Below are positions 7,721 to 16,792 of a stretch of DNA of 64,000 nt, piece after piece. Both the position numbers and the translations under genes were made by a program. Source of the DNA: Streptomyces fructofermentans (GTDB lineage Bacteria; Actinomycetota; Actinomycetes; Streptomycetales; Streptomycetaceae); the NCBI RefSeq assembly GCF_014651055.1, contig NZ_BMWD01000002.1, positions 288,028-352,027 on the forward strand, written 5' to 3'. Below the pieces are notes generated by a model. It saw only the letters and a list, made by a program, of their open reading frames with translations. It searched no databases and was not told where the DNA came from. Every line of letters starts with the position of its first letter. Within the stretch, counting starts at the first letter, position 1.

Positions 7721-10700
7721 CATCCACCGGCACGAACCCGAACGATCAGCCATTGAAGGGTGAGGCGCACATGCGACCGGCCACACTGACAGCAGAACAG
7801 CGGGAGCTGCTCGACCGGCTGGTCGCGCGTCGGGTCCCGGCCGCCCCGTCCGGTCGCATCGGACGCCACGGCGGCGACCGCGCGGCGATGCCCCTCTCAC
7901 CGGCGCAGCAGCGCATCTGGTTCTTCAGCCGGCTGGAGCCCGAGGCCGTGTTCTACAACGTCGCCGGCGCGGCACGGCTGAGGGGGCGGCTCGACACCGC
8001 CCTCCTGCACCGGTGCCTCGGCGAGATCGTGGAACGGCACGAGGTGCTCCGCACCACCTACCGCCAGCTCGACGGCGCCCCCGTGCAGACGGTCCGCCCC
8101 TTCACCGGACTCGACCTCCCGCTCACCGACCTGACCGACCTGCCGGCCGGTGAACGGGAGGCGGCGGCCCAGCGGTTGTGCAAGGACGAGATCAACCGGC
8201 CCTTCGACCTCGAACAGGACCTGATGCTGCGCCCGGCGCTGCTGCGCCTGGCCGACGACGAGCACCTGCTGCTGATCTGCCAGCACCACATCGCCACCGA
8301 CGGCTGGGCGATGAACGTCCTCATCAGGGAGCTGGGCGAGCGCTACTCGGCCCGTGTGCGCGGACAGGAGCCCGCGCTGCCGGAACTCTCCGTCCAGTAC
8401 GGGGACTTCGCCGCCTGGCAGAGCGAGCGGATGAACGACGCCGCGGTCGAGAAGCAACTCGACTACTGGCGCGAACGCCTGGCGGACACCCGTCTGGTGG
8501 ACATCGCCACGGGACTGCCCCGGTCGGCCGAACTCACCTGGCGGGGCGGCACGGTCCCCTACCGGATGGCAGCGGAGACCGTCGCCCGCCTGACCGGACT
8601 GGCCGAGACGGAGCGGGCCACCCCGTTCATGGCCCTGCTCGCCGCGCAGTCCGTGGTGCTGTCCCGCTGGAGCGGCCAGGACGACATCGTCATCGGTTCC
8701 GCGGTCGCCGGCCGCAGGCGGGCCGAACTCGAGCATCTCGCGGGCTGTTTCGTCAACGAGCTGGCGCTGCGCATGGACACCACGGGCTCGCAGACCTACC
8801 GCGACCTCCTGCGCCAGGCGAGGGAGGTGTGCCTCGGGGCGTACGAGCACCAGGACGTGCCCTTCGAGCGCATCGTCGAGGTCATCACTCCCGAGCGCGA
8901 CAACAGGGCCAGGGTCCCGCTCGTCCGGCACCAGATGGGCTTCGACAACTCGCAGCGCTGGAGCGTGGAGCTTCCCGAACTCACCTTCTCCATCGAACCG
9001 CTGAGCACCGACACGGCCCGCTTCGACCTGGAGGTCGACCTGGAGCCCGACGACGACGGCGGTATCCGCGGCACGGTCTACTTCTCCACCGACGTCTTCA
9101 CCGAGGCCGTCGTCCGCCGCATGATGGACTCGCTGGACACGCTCGTCGACGGCGTGTGCCGGAACCCGGACGTCCCGGTGCGCGAGCTGCCGGTCGTGGC
9201 GGCCTCCCGGGCGCAGTCCCCGGACGCGGAGCCCTCCGCTCCTGTCGTGAAGGCGCCCGGCCCGGCCGTCACGGTGGCCTCGCTCCTCGAGGAGCGGGCG
9301 CGGCTGAGCCCCGACGCCGTCGCGCTGCGGCACGGGGACACGGCCGTCACCTTCCGCGAGCTGGACGAGGCCGCCAACCGGCTGTCCTGGGAGCTGCGGG
9401 AGCTGGGCGTGCTCAAGGGCAGCCCCGTCGCCGTCTGCGTCCCCGCCTCCGCGCACGGCGTGACCGCGCTGCTGGGCGTGGTCAAGGCCGGCGGCGTGGC
9501 CGTGCCCCTCGACCCCCGGCATCCCGTCGGGCACCTCAACGACGTCCTGCTCGACTGCTCCACCGACCTGGTGCTGGTCCTGGGCGACGGTCCCGAGGGG
9601 CTGGACCCGCTGGTGCGTCCGTTCGACGTCGGCACCGCGCTCGGGCACCGGCCCGCGGACCGTCCCGCCGCGACTCCCGAGGCCGGCCACGACGCGTTCG
9701 CCGACTATCCGCCGCCCTCGGACGCCCCGCCGCGCGGCGTGCTGACCACCCACGCCGGGGCCGCCCATCGGCTCGGCCGGGCCGCCGCCGTCCACCTGGA
9801 GGGACTGGAACCCCGGGCACGGGAGGGGGGCGTGCTGACCGTCCCTCCGAACGGGGGCGCCTGCCCCTGGGAACTGCTGTGGCCCGCCGCGGCCGGCGCC
9901 CGGCTCGTCCTGCCGGCCGGCGGGAGCGCCGCGGACCTGGCCCGCACGGTGCTCTCCGAAGGGGTCGCCGTGCTCGCCTGCCCGGCCTCCACACTGGACG
10001 CGGTACTGGACGCGGCGCCCGACCTGCCGTCCCTGCGCCGTGCCGTGTGCACGGACGAACGCCCGTGGCCCGCGCTCGCCGACCGGCTGGCGGCACGTGC
10101 CCCCGGGAGCGGGCTGCACGCCCAGGCCGGCCCCGCGCACGCGGCCCTCGACCTGGTGTTCCGGCCCGTGCCCGGGACCGGTGGAGACGGGTGCGCGGAG
10201 GGTACGCGGCTGACGGGGGCACCGGAGGGGGGCCTGCGGCTGCGCGTCCTCGACACGGCCGGGCTGCTCGTTCCCGGCGCGGTCCCCGGCGAACTGTGCG
10301 TCGGCGGCCTCCCGTCGCCCGGCGGCGTGCTGGGACGCCCGCACGAGAGCGGCCGCCTCCTGGCCGACGACCCGCTGCGGCCCGGCGAGCACCTGGTGCG
10401 CACCGGACTGCGCGCCCGCCGGCTGTCCGACGGCACCCTGGAGCTGCTCGGCGAAGGCGTCCGCGTCCGCACCCACCCGGTGGAGCGGACCGACGTGGAG
10501 GCCGCGCTGCAGTCGGCGCCGGATGTCGACCGCGCGCTGGTCGCCCCGTACGAGGGCGAGGGCCCGGAACCCGAACTGGTCGCCCACGTCAGGCTCCTCG
10601 ACCGGGGCCCCGGCGGTGACGGCGAGGCCCGGGCGGTGTTCGAGGAGACCTACGCGAAACGTGCCGCCGAGGACGATCCGGCGCTCAACGTGACCGGCTG

Positions 10701-12372
10701 GAACAGCCCGCACACCGGCGAGTACCTCACGGCAGCCGAGATGCGCGAGTGGGCCGACACCACGTTCCGCCGCATCCTCGCGCTGCGGCCGGCCGACGTG
10801 CTGGAGATCGGCTGCCGCACCGGCGCCCTCCTCTTCCGCCTGGCACCGCGCAGCGACCGGTACACCGGCACGGACCTCTCGGCGCACGCCCTGCACCACA
10901 TCCGCGACCACCAGGACTGGCTCGCCAACAAGGTCGACGACGTGACGCTCCTGGAGCGCGCGGCCGACGACTTCGACGGGTTCGCCGACGACTCCTTCGA
11001 CACCGTCGTCCTCAACTCCGTCGTGCAGTACTTCCCGAACCGGGCGTACCTGGAGCGGGTGCTCGCCGGGGCCCTGCGTGTGCTCCGCCCCGGCGGCCAC
11101 GTCTACCTCGGGGCCGTACGGTCCCTGCCGCTGCTCGGCGCGATGCACCTGCCGGGACAGCTGGAGCTGCTGGAACCTGAGGCGCCGGCCTCGCAGTTGT
11201 GGAACTCGGTGGGCGCCCGCAGCGGCCAGGAGGAGGAACTGCTCCTGGACCCCCGCTACTTCGCCTCCCTCGCCGAGAGGCTCCCCGGACTCTCCGAGGC
11301 GTACGTGCTGCCGCGGCTGGGCCGGCACCGCAACGAACTCGGCGTCTACCGCTACGACGTGGTGCTGCGCGCCGGCGACCCCGTCGGGCCCGCCGCGGCG
11401 GACACCGTCCTCGACTGGGCGGCCGACGGCCTCACCGCGGACGCGGTGACCCGGTACCTGTCCGACCGCGCGCCCGGACGGCTGCTGCTGCGGTCCGTGC
11501 CCGACGCCCGTGTGCACGGCCGGCTGCGGGCCCTGTCCGCGCTGGCGGACGGCGGGCTCTCCACCGTCGCCGACGCCAACGCGGCGCTGGCGCCCCGGCC
11601 CGCGACGGCGGGCGGCCCCGTCGACCCCGGCGCCCTGGTGGCCGCCGCCGGGCAGGCGGGCTGGACCGCCCTCGTGCAGTACGGCCCCGACGGCGGCGGC
11701 AGACTGGACGTCCTGCTCACCCCCGCCGAACGGGAGACGGAGTCGGCCGGCCCGCCGCCGGAGGGCTTCGGGCTGCGCGCGACGGCGCCGGACGCCGGCT
11801 CGCCCGCGGGCGTCCCGGACGACGGCGCCCTGGCCAACGACCCGCTGGCGGTCACCCGGGTGCGCGGCGCGGTGGCCCGACTGCGCCGGCGGCTCCAGGA
11901 GCGGCTGCCCGCCCACGCCGTGCCGGCCCACATCCTCGTCGTACCGGACTTCCCCCTCGACCGGGCCGGTTCGGCGGACCGCGCCGCCCTCCCCGGGCCG
12001 GATCTGGCCGCCGCCGCGGCCGAGGCGCACCGCGAACCGAGCACGGCGACCGAGGCGACGCTGGCCGGGATCTGGTCCGAGGCGCTCGGCGTGGACCGGG
12101 TGAGCGTGCACGACGACTTCTTCGCCCTCGGCGGGCACTCGCTGCTCGGCTCCGAGGTGATGGACCGGGTGAGGCAGGAGTACGCCGTCGACGTGCCGCT
12201 CGGCCTGCTCTTCGAGTCGCCGACCATCGCCGCGGTGGCCGCCCACGTGGACGAGCGGCTGGCCGCGCCCCGCGGGAGCGCCGCACCCATCCAGCGCATC
12301 GACCGGTCCGCGCAGCGCAGGCGGCGCAGCGCAGTTCCGGCCGGCACCGCCCCCTCGAAGGAGAACTCGTGA
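7717..12372 (+). CDS. nonribosomal peptide synthetase, C-A(inactive)-MT-PCP (NRPS2)
   Basis: A protein of 1551 residues. The condensation domain (about 55-480) has an intact HHIATDGW starting at His190. The adenylation-like region (about 515-970 and 1220-1430) keeps the fold markers LGVVKAGGVAVPLD and GELCVGG. It has lost the P-loop (no SGSTG; the position around 657 is a proline-rich string), the FDxS aspartate that binds the amino group, YGPTE, YRTGD and the NGKxD lysine. A methyltransferase domain with SAM motif VLEIGCRTGALL near 1028 is inserted in the usual A8-A10 place, as in N-methylating modules. The carrier domain has LGGHSL with Ser1475. The module must therefore be loaded in trans. 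Start: ATG at 7717 overlaps the TE stop; ATG 7771 with GGTGAGG upstream is an alternative. Confidence 0.93.
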   Translation: MTSTGTNPNDQPLKGEAHMRPATLTAEQRELLDRLVARRVPAAPSGRIGRHGGDRAAMPLSPAQQRIWFFSRLEPEAVFYNVAGAARLRGRLDTALLHRCLGEIVERHEVLRTTYRQLDGAPVQTVRPFTGLDLPLTDLTDLPAGEREAAAQRLCKDEINRPFDLEQDLMLRPALLRLADDEHLLLICQHHIATDGWAMNVLIRELGERYSARVRGQEPALPELSVQYGDFAAWQSERMNDAAVEKQLDYWRERLADTRLVDIATGLPRSAELTWRGGTVPYRMAAETVARLTGLAETERATPFMALLAAQSVVLSRWSGQDDIVIGSAVAGRRRAELEHLAGCFVNELALRMDTTGSQTYRDLLRQAREVCLGAYEHQDVPFERIVEVITPERDNRARVPLVRHQMGFDNSQRWSVELPELTFSIEPLSTDTARFDLEVDLEPDDDGGIRGTVYFSTDVFTEAVVRRMMDSLDTLVDGVCRNPDVPVRELPVVAASRAQSPDAEPSAPVVKAPGPAVTVASLLEERARLSPDAVALRHGDTAVTFRELDEAANRLSWELRELGVLKGSPVAVCVPASAHGVTALLGVVKAGGVAVPLDPRHPVGHLNDVLLDCSTDLVLVLGDGPEGLDPLVRPFDVGTALGHRPADRPAATPEAGHDAFADYPPPSDAPPRGVLTTHAGAAHRLGRAAAVHLEGLEPRAREGGVLTVPPNGGACPWELLWPAAAGARLVLPAGGSAADLARTVLSEGVAVLACPASTLDAVLDAAPDLPSLRRAVCTDERPWPALADRLAARAPGSGLHAQAGPAHAALDLVFRPVPGTGGDGCAEGTRLTGAPEGGLRLRVLDTAGLLVPGAVPGELCVGGLPSPGGVLGRPHESGRLLADDPLRPGEHLVRTGLRARRLSDGTLELLGEGVRVRTHPVERTDVEAALQSAPDVDRALVAPYEGEGPEPELVAHVRLLDRGPGGDGEARAVFEETYAKRAAEDDPALNVTGWNSPHTGEYLTAAEMREWADTTFRRILALRPADVLEIGCRTGALLFRLAPRSDRYTGTDLSAHALHHIRDHQDWLANKVDDVTLLERAADDFDGFADDSFDTVVLNSVVQYFPNRAYLERVLAGALRVLRPGGHVYLGAVRSLPLLGAMHLPGQLELLEPEAPASQLWNSVGARSGQEEELLLDPRYFASLAERLPGLSEAYVLPRLGRHRNELGVYRYDVVLRAGDPVGPAAADTVLDWAADGLTADAVTRYLSDRAPGRLLLRSVPDARVHGRLRALSALADGGLSTVADANAALAPRPATAGGPVDPGALVAAAGQAGWTALVQYGPDGGGRLDVLLTPAERETESAGPPPEGFGLRATAPDAGSPAGVPDDGALANDPLAVTRVRGAVARLRRRLQERLPAHAVPAHILVVPDFPLDRAGSADRAALPGPDLAAAAAEAHREPSTATEATLAGIWSEALGVDRVSVHDDFFALGGHSLLGSEVMDRVRQEYAVDVPLGLLFESPTIAAVAAHVDERLAAPRGSAAPIQRIDRSAQRRRRSAVPAGTAPSKENS

Positions 12373-14687
12373 CGTCACCGACCGATTCGCAGCAGCAGGA
12401 CGCCTCGGGCACGGCGTCCTCGGGCCCCGGGCCGGAGGCCGCTCCCGCGCTCGCCGCGCTCGTCGCCGTGCTGTACCGGCGCTCCCTGCAGGACACGGTG
12501 CGCGTGGCGCACCGGGACACCGCCGCCGACTCGGTGCTCACCTTCGAGGTCTGCGCGGACCAGACGTTCGGCGCGCTCGTCGCGGACGCGGAGAAGGCGC
12601 TGCTCGCCCTGGCGGAGATCCGGGACGACGACCTCCACGGCCCCCCGGCGGACGCCGCGTTCGTCTGGGGCCCGGCGCCCTCGCGACCGGCGTCCGGGGT
12701 CACGCTCACGGGCGGGCCCGCGGGCCTGGCGGTCTCCGTCGGCGCGGACGCGGGCTCCGAATGGGACGCCGCACGCCTGGAGGACCAGGTGGCGACGGTC
12801 CTGTCGGCCGCCGCTCCTGACGTCCGGCTGTCCGTGCTGCCGCTCGCCTCCACCGCGGCCAGGGCCGAGGCGGCGGCACTGGCCGGCTCCGGCCGCGCCC
12901 CCGCTCCCGCGAGGCCCGTCCACGTCCTCGTCCAGGAGCAGGCCGGGCGGACTCCGGACGCGGTCGCCGTGAGCTGCGCCGGGCGGTCGCTGACCTACCG
13001 CGCCCTGACCGCCCACGCCGACCGGCTCGCCGTACGCCTCCAGGAGGCGGGGGCAGGCCCCGGACAGGTGGTCGGGGTGCTCGCCGAGCGGTCCCCCGAG
13101 CTCGTCGTCGCGCTGCTCGCCGTCCTGAAGACCGGTGCCGCGTACGCCGCGTTCGAGCCCGACCTGCCGGGCCCCCGCCTGCACCGGCTGCTGGCGGACA
13201 CCGGGGCCTGCGCGGTGCTGGCCCAGGAGCGGTTCGCCGGTCGCGTGCCCGCCGGCCCCGCGGTGCTGCCGCTGGACACCCCGGCGGGCCCGGCGGGCGG
13301 CACCGGGACCGTACTCGCGGACGTCCCGGCGAGCGCCCCGGCGTACATCAGCTTCACCTCCGGTTCGACGGGCGAGCCGAAGGGTGTCCGGGTGCCGCAC
13401 GCCGCGGTGTCCCGGCTCGTGGTCCGGCCGGACTGGGCCGAGTTCCGCGCGAAGGACGTCTTCCTCCAGCTCGCCCCCGTCGCCTTCGACGCGTCGACGC
13501 TGGAGCTGTGGGCCCCGCTCGTCAACGGCGGCCGGCTGGCCGTGCACGCGCCTGGTCCGCTCGCCACCGACCAGCTCGCCGCCACCCTGACCGGGGAGGG
13601 GGTGACCGTCGCCTGGCTGACGGCGGGCCTGTTCCACCAGATGGTCAACCAGCACCTCGACGCCTTCGCCGGGCTGCGGCACGTACTGGCCGGCGGCGAC
13701 GTCGTCTCCGCGAGCCATGTCAAGCGGCTGCTGACCGCCCACCCGCACCTGCTCTTCACCAACGGCTACGGGCCCACGGAGAACACCACCTTCACCACCT
13801 GCTGGACCTCCGCCGAGCCGCCCGCCGGGAACTCCGTTCCGCTCGGCAGGCCCGTCAGCGGTACGCGGGCCCTGGTACTCGATCCGGACCTCGAGCCCGT
13901 ACCGGTCGGCGTGCCCGGCGAACTCCACGCGGGCGGAGAGGGGTTGGCCCACGGCTACCTGAACAGGCCGGCCGCGACGGCGGAGCGCTTCGTGCCGGAC
14001 CCGTTCGCCAACGAGCCCGGTGCCCGGCTGTACCGGACGGGCGACCTCGTGCGCCTGCTGCCCGACGGCTCGCTGGAGTTCCTCGGCAGGGCCGACCGCC
14101 AGATCAAGGTCCAGGGCTACCGGGTGGAGCCGGGCGAGATCGAAGCGGTACTCGGCGGCCACGAGGACGTGCGCCAGGCGGTCGTGGTCGCCCAGAGCGA
14201 CGGCGTCCGGGGCAGACGGCTGCTCGCCTACGTCACGGCGGAGCGGCCCGAGGACGACGAGCCCGCGGCGCTCGGCCGGCGGCTGCGCGAGTGGCTCCGC
14301 GGCGAACTGCCCGGCCACCTGGTCCCCTGGGCCATCCTCCCGCTGCCCGAACTCCCGCTGAACCGCAACGGCAAGGTGGACCGGTCCGCGTTGCCCGCGG
14401 CCCGCCGGACCGCGCGTTCGCTGGCCACGGAGTACATCGCGCCGCGTACCGCCACCGAGAGCGCGGTGGCCGAGGAGTGGGCGGACCTGCTCGCCGTCGA
14501 ACCCGTCGGCGTGGACGACGACTTCTTCGAACTGGGCGGCCACTCGCTGATCGCGGCGGACCTGCTCACCCGCCTCCAGGACCGGTTCCGGGTGGAACTG
14601 TCCGCGCGGACCCTCTACCTGCGGCCCACGGTCGCCGAACTGGCCGAAGAACTCGGGGGCCTGCCGGCCGCCGAGTCCGCCCGCTGA
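12369..14687 (+). CDS. nonribosomal peptide synthetase, truncated C-A-PCP (NRPS3)
   Basis: A protein of 772 residues. The first 170 or so residues resemble only the second half of a condensation domain, ending in a LSVLPLAS stretch like the usual C-to-A linker, with no HHxxxDG. This half is probably vestigial. The adenylation domain is canonical: YISFTSGSTGEPKG from 326, VAFDAS, YGPTEN, YRTGD, and NRNGKVDRSAL. The carrier domain has LGGHSL with Ser726. By-eye specificity residues are about D-A-L-W-V-A-G-T-F, closest to codes I remember for valine-like residues (low certainty). GTG at 12369 overlaps the NRPS2 stop and has AAGGAGA upstream. It is followed directly by a P450 and a Cys-type hydrolase, an arrangement typical of a module where a tethered amino acid is modified. 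Confidence 0.93.
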   Translation: MTSPTDSQQQDASGTASSGPGPEAAPALAALVAVLYRRSLQDTVRVAHRDTAADSVLTFEVCADQTFGALVADAEKALLALAEIRDDDLHGPPADAAFVWGPAPSRPASGVTLTGGPAGLAVSVGADAGSEWDAARLEDQVATVLSAAAPDVRLSVLPLASTAARAEAAALAGSGRAPAPARPVHVLVQEQAGRTPDAVAVSCAGRSLTYRALTAHADRLAVRLQEAGAGPGQVVGVLAERSPELVVALLAVLKTGAAYAAFEPDLPGPRLHRLLADTGACAVLAQERFAGRVPAGPAVLPLDTPAGPAGGTGTVLADVPASAPAYISFTSGSTGEPKGVRVPHAAVSRLVVRPDWAEFRAKDVFLQLAPVAFDASTLELWAPLVNGGRLAVHAPGPLATDQLAATLTGEGVTVAWLTAGLFHQMVNQHLDAFAGLRHVLAGGDVVSASHVKRLLTAHPHLLFTNGYGPTENTTFTTCWTSAEPPAGNSVPLGRPVSGTRALVLDPDLEPVPVGVPGELHAGGEGLAHGYLNRPAATAERFVPDPFANEPGARLYRTGDLVRLLPDGSLEFLGRADRQIKVQGYRVEPGEIEAVLGGHEDVRQAVVVAQSDGVRGRRLLAYVTAERPEDDEPAALGRRLREWLRGELPGHLVPWAILPLPELPLNRNGKVDRSALPAARRTARSLATEYIAPRTATESAVAEEWADLLAVEPVGVDDDFFELGGHSLIAADLLTRLQDRFRVELSARTLYLRPTVAELAEELGGLPAAESAR

Positions 14688-14706
14688 GATCAGGAGATCA
14701 CCCGAG

Positions 14707-15978
14707 ATGAGGCTCAACCAGCCGGTGCCGCCCGACGAGATCGACCTGGAGTCGGTCGACCTGGTCGACTCCGCCCTGTACGGGAACGGCGACCCGCACT
14801 CCATCTGGAACGCCATGCGCCACCGCGACCCGGTCCGCTGGCAGCAGGTCGACGACACCCTCGGCTTCTGGTCGGTGACCAAGTTCGAGGACGCCGACCT
14901 GGTCCTGCGGGACCACACCCTGTTCACCTCGCAGCGCGGCACGATGCTGTTCCTGCTCGGCAAGGACGACCCGGCGCGGGGCCGCCAGATGGCGGCGACC
15001 GACCCGCCGCGCCACACCCGTATGCGGGTCCCGATGCAGCGCGCGCTCACCAACAAGCAGGTGGAGAAGTACCGGGACGCGGTCACCACCGAGGTGCACC
15101 GGCTGCTGACCCCCGCGCTGGGCGGTGAGCCCTTCGACTTCGCCGAGGCCATGATGTCGCTGCCGATGGCGACCGCCGGCACGATGATGGGCCTGCCGCG
15201 CGAGGACTGGACCCGGCTGACCCGGCTGACGACCATGTCCATCGCCCCCGAGGACCCGGAGTTCGCCGGGCCGGGCGACGCCGCCGACACGCTCCGGACG
15301 GCGCACCGGGAGCTGTTCGCGTACTTCCACGACATCCTGCGCGAGCGCCGCGACAACCTCGGCGACGACCTCATCAGCCTGCTGATGGAGATGGAGATCG
15401 ACGGCCGCAAGCTGGAGACCGGCGCGATCCTGTCGAACTGCTACAGCCTGATCCTCGGCGCCAACGTCACCACGCCGTTCGTGCCGACCGGCGCGATGGC
15501 CGAGGTGATCGGCACTCCCGTGCTCGACGAGTGGCGCTCCGACCCCAAGCTGCTGAACACCGGGGTCGACGAGGCCCTTCGCTGGTCCTCCCCGGCCAAC
15601 CACTTCATGCGCTACGCGCTCCAGGACATCGAGCTGCGCGGCAGGAGGATCAGGGCGGGCGACGCCGTCGTGGTCTGGCTGGGATCGGCCAACCGCGACG
15701 AGGAGGCGTTCGCGGACCCGTTCACGTTCGACATCCGCCGCAAGCCCAACCGCCATGTGGCCTTCGGCAGCGGCGCGCACTACTGCGTCGGCCACACCGT
15801 GGCGCGGATGAGCCTGAAGATCCTCTTCACCGAACTCTTCGAGAACTTCGACGGGTTCGAGTCCGCGGGCGAGGTCGAGCACCTGCACTCCAACTTCGTG
15901 GCCGGCATCAAGCACATGCCGATGGTCGCCAGGGTCCGCGCGGGATCGGCCGCCAGGTACGCGGAGTCGCTCGCATGA
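14707..15978 (+). CDS. cytochrome P450
   Basis: A 423-residue bacterial class I P450. The heme-binding loop is FGSGAHYCVG with Cys360 as thiolate ligand, and an ExxR motif lies in DEALRW near 290. The I-helix reads GANVTTP, so the usual acidic residue before the Thr is Val, with two threonines retained. It needs ferredoxin and reductase supplied elsewhere. It lies 19 bp after NRPS3 with AGGAGA before the start, and overlaps the next gene by 4 bases. This suggests hydroxylation of the aminoacyl group held on the NRPS3 carrier domain, but action on a free precursor or on the finished peptide cannot be excluded. Confidence 0.93.
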   Translation: MRLNQPVPPDEIDLESVDLVDSALYGNGDPHSIWNAMRHRDPVRWQQVDDTLGFWSVTKFEDADLVLRDHTLFTSQRGTMLFLLGKDDPARGRQMAATDPPRHTRMRVPMQRALTNKQVEKYRDAVTTEVHRLLTPALGGEPFDFAEAMMSLPMATAGTMMGLPREDWTRLTRLTTMSIAPEDPEFAGPGDAADTLRTAHRELFAYFHDILRERRDNLGDDLISLLMEMEIDGRKLETGAILSNCYSLILGANVTTPFVPTGAMAEVIGTPVLDEWRSDPKLLNTGVDEALRWSSPANHFMRYALQDIELRGRRIRAGDAVVVWLGSANRDEEAFADPFTFDIRRKPNRHVAFGSGAHYCVGHTVARMSLKILFTELFENFDGFESAGEVEHLHSNFVAGIKHMPMVARVRAGSAARYAESLA

Positions 15979-16697
15979 GCGCCGCACGCTGGTTCCTGCG
16001 CGAGCCCTCCCCGGAGAGCGCCTCCCGGCTGTTCTGCCTGCCGTACTCCGGCTGCGGGGCGAGCATGTACCGCAAGTGGCCCCGCTTCGTGGGGGACACG
16101 GAGATCGTCCCGATCCAGCTCCCGGGCCGCGAGAACCGGTTCCGCGAGGAGTCGTACAAGACGTACGAGGCCCTCGCGGACGACCTCGTCGAGGTGCTGC
16201 TCCCCCATCTGGACCGGCCGTTCGGCATCTTCGGCCACTGCGGATCGGCTCTGCCGGGGTACGAGACCGCCGTCAGGCTGCTGGAGCGCGGCTACCCGAC
16301 GCCGGCCCGGCTGTTCGTCTCCTCGCAGATCGCCCCGCACCGCGGACCGCACGGCCGGTTCCTGGAGATGACGGACGCCGAACTGGCCGCGGAGGTGCAC
16401 ACCCTGATCGTCGAACTGGGCGGCACGCCGCGCCCGGACCTGGTCGAGCTGAGCCTGGAGATCCTCCGCTCCGACGTGGAGACCAACAAGCGCTACCACC
16501 CGGCCGAGCCGGTGCGGCTGCCCTTCCCGATCACCGCGCTCGGCTGGGACGAGGACGTCGAGGTCGACCACCGGCTGATGGACTCCTGGGCCGACTGCGG
16601 CGAGACCACCTTCCGGGTGCTCCACGGCCCGCACTACCGGTTCATGGAAGCCCCCGACGAACTGCTCGACGCGTTCACCGCGGACCTGCGGGCCTGA
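15975..16697 (+). CDS. type II thioesterase-like hydrolase with Cys nucleophile
   Basis: A 240-residue member of the type II thioesterase family with LFCLPYSGCGAS, IQLPGREN and a C-terminal HGPHYRFME that supplies the His. The nucleophile elbow reads FGHCGS, so Cys89 takes the place of the usual Ser. Cys-nucleophile relatives (SyrC, CmaE) are known to move aminoacyl groups between carrier domains, and Cys thioesterase domains are also known in beta-lactone release. In this context, directly after an A-PCP protein and a P450 and with an A-dead module upstream, an aminoacyl shuttle is my preferred reading. Plain editing thioesterase is the alternative. Start ATG overlaps the P450 stop (ATGA). 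Confidence 0.85.
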   Translation: MSAARWFLREPSPESASRLFCLPYSGCGASMYRKWPRFVGDTEIVPIQLPGRENRFREESYKTYEALADDLVEVLLPHLDRPFGIFGHCGSALPGYETAVRLLERGYPTPARLFVSSQIAPHRGPHGRFLEMTDAELAAEVHTLIVELGGTPRPDLVELSLEILRSDVETNKRYHPAEPVRLPFPITALGWDEDVEVDHRLMDSWADCGETTFRVLHGPHYRFMEAPDELLDAFTADLRA

Positions 16698-16707
16698 TCC
16701 GGCCGGA

Positions 16708-16736
16708 CCCCGCCCCGGGCACGGCCCCGGGCGGGG
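16708..16736 (+). terminator. GC hairpin after the Cys thioesterase gene
   Basis: CCCCGCCC(C)GGG and CCCGGGCGGGG arms with a 6-base loop lie just after the stop. There is no T-run, as usual in Streptomyces. It may end the coupled NRPS transcript or reduce read-through into the SDR gene 57 bp further on. Confidence 0.5.
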
Positions 16737-16792
16737 CCGCCCATCGGGCCGGCTCCCGCACCACACCCACCCGACGAGGGAATCGAGGAACC

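Noticed and set aside
8178..10619. Second plus-strand open frame of 813 codons inside NRPS2, considered as a frameshift or overlapping gene
   Set aside because: NRPS2 is continuous in its own frame through all domains; the alternative frame is Arg/Gly-rich and carries no motif.
12375..15410. About 1000-codon open frame antisense to NRPS3 and the P450 (and similar long antisense frames opposite NRPS1, NRPS2 and the MmpL gene)
   Set aside because: High G+C leaves few stops on the opposite strand; the translations are Arg/Gly/Val-rich without domains, while the plus strand has complete conserved domains.
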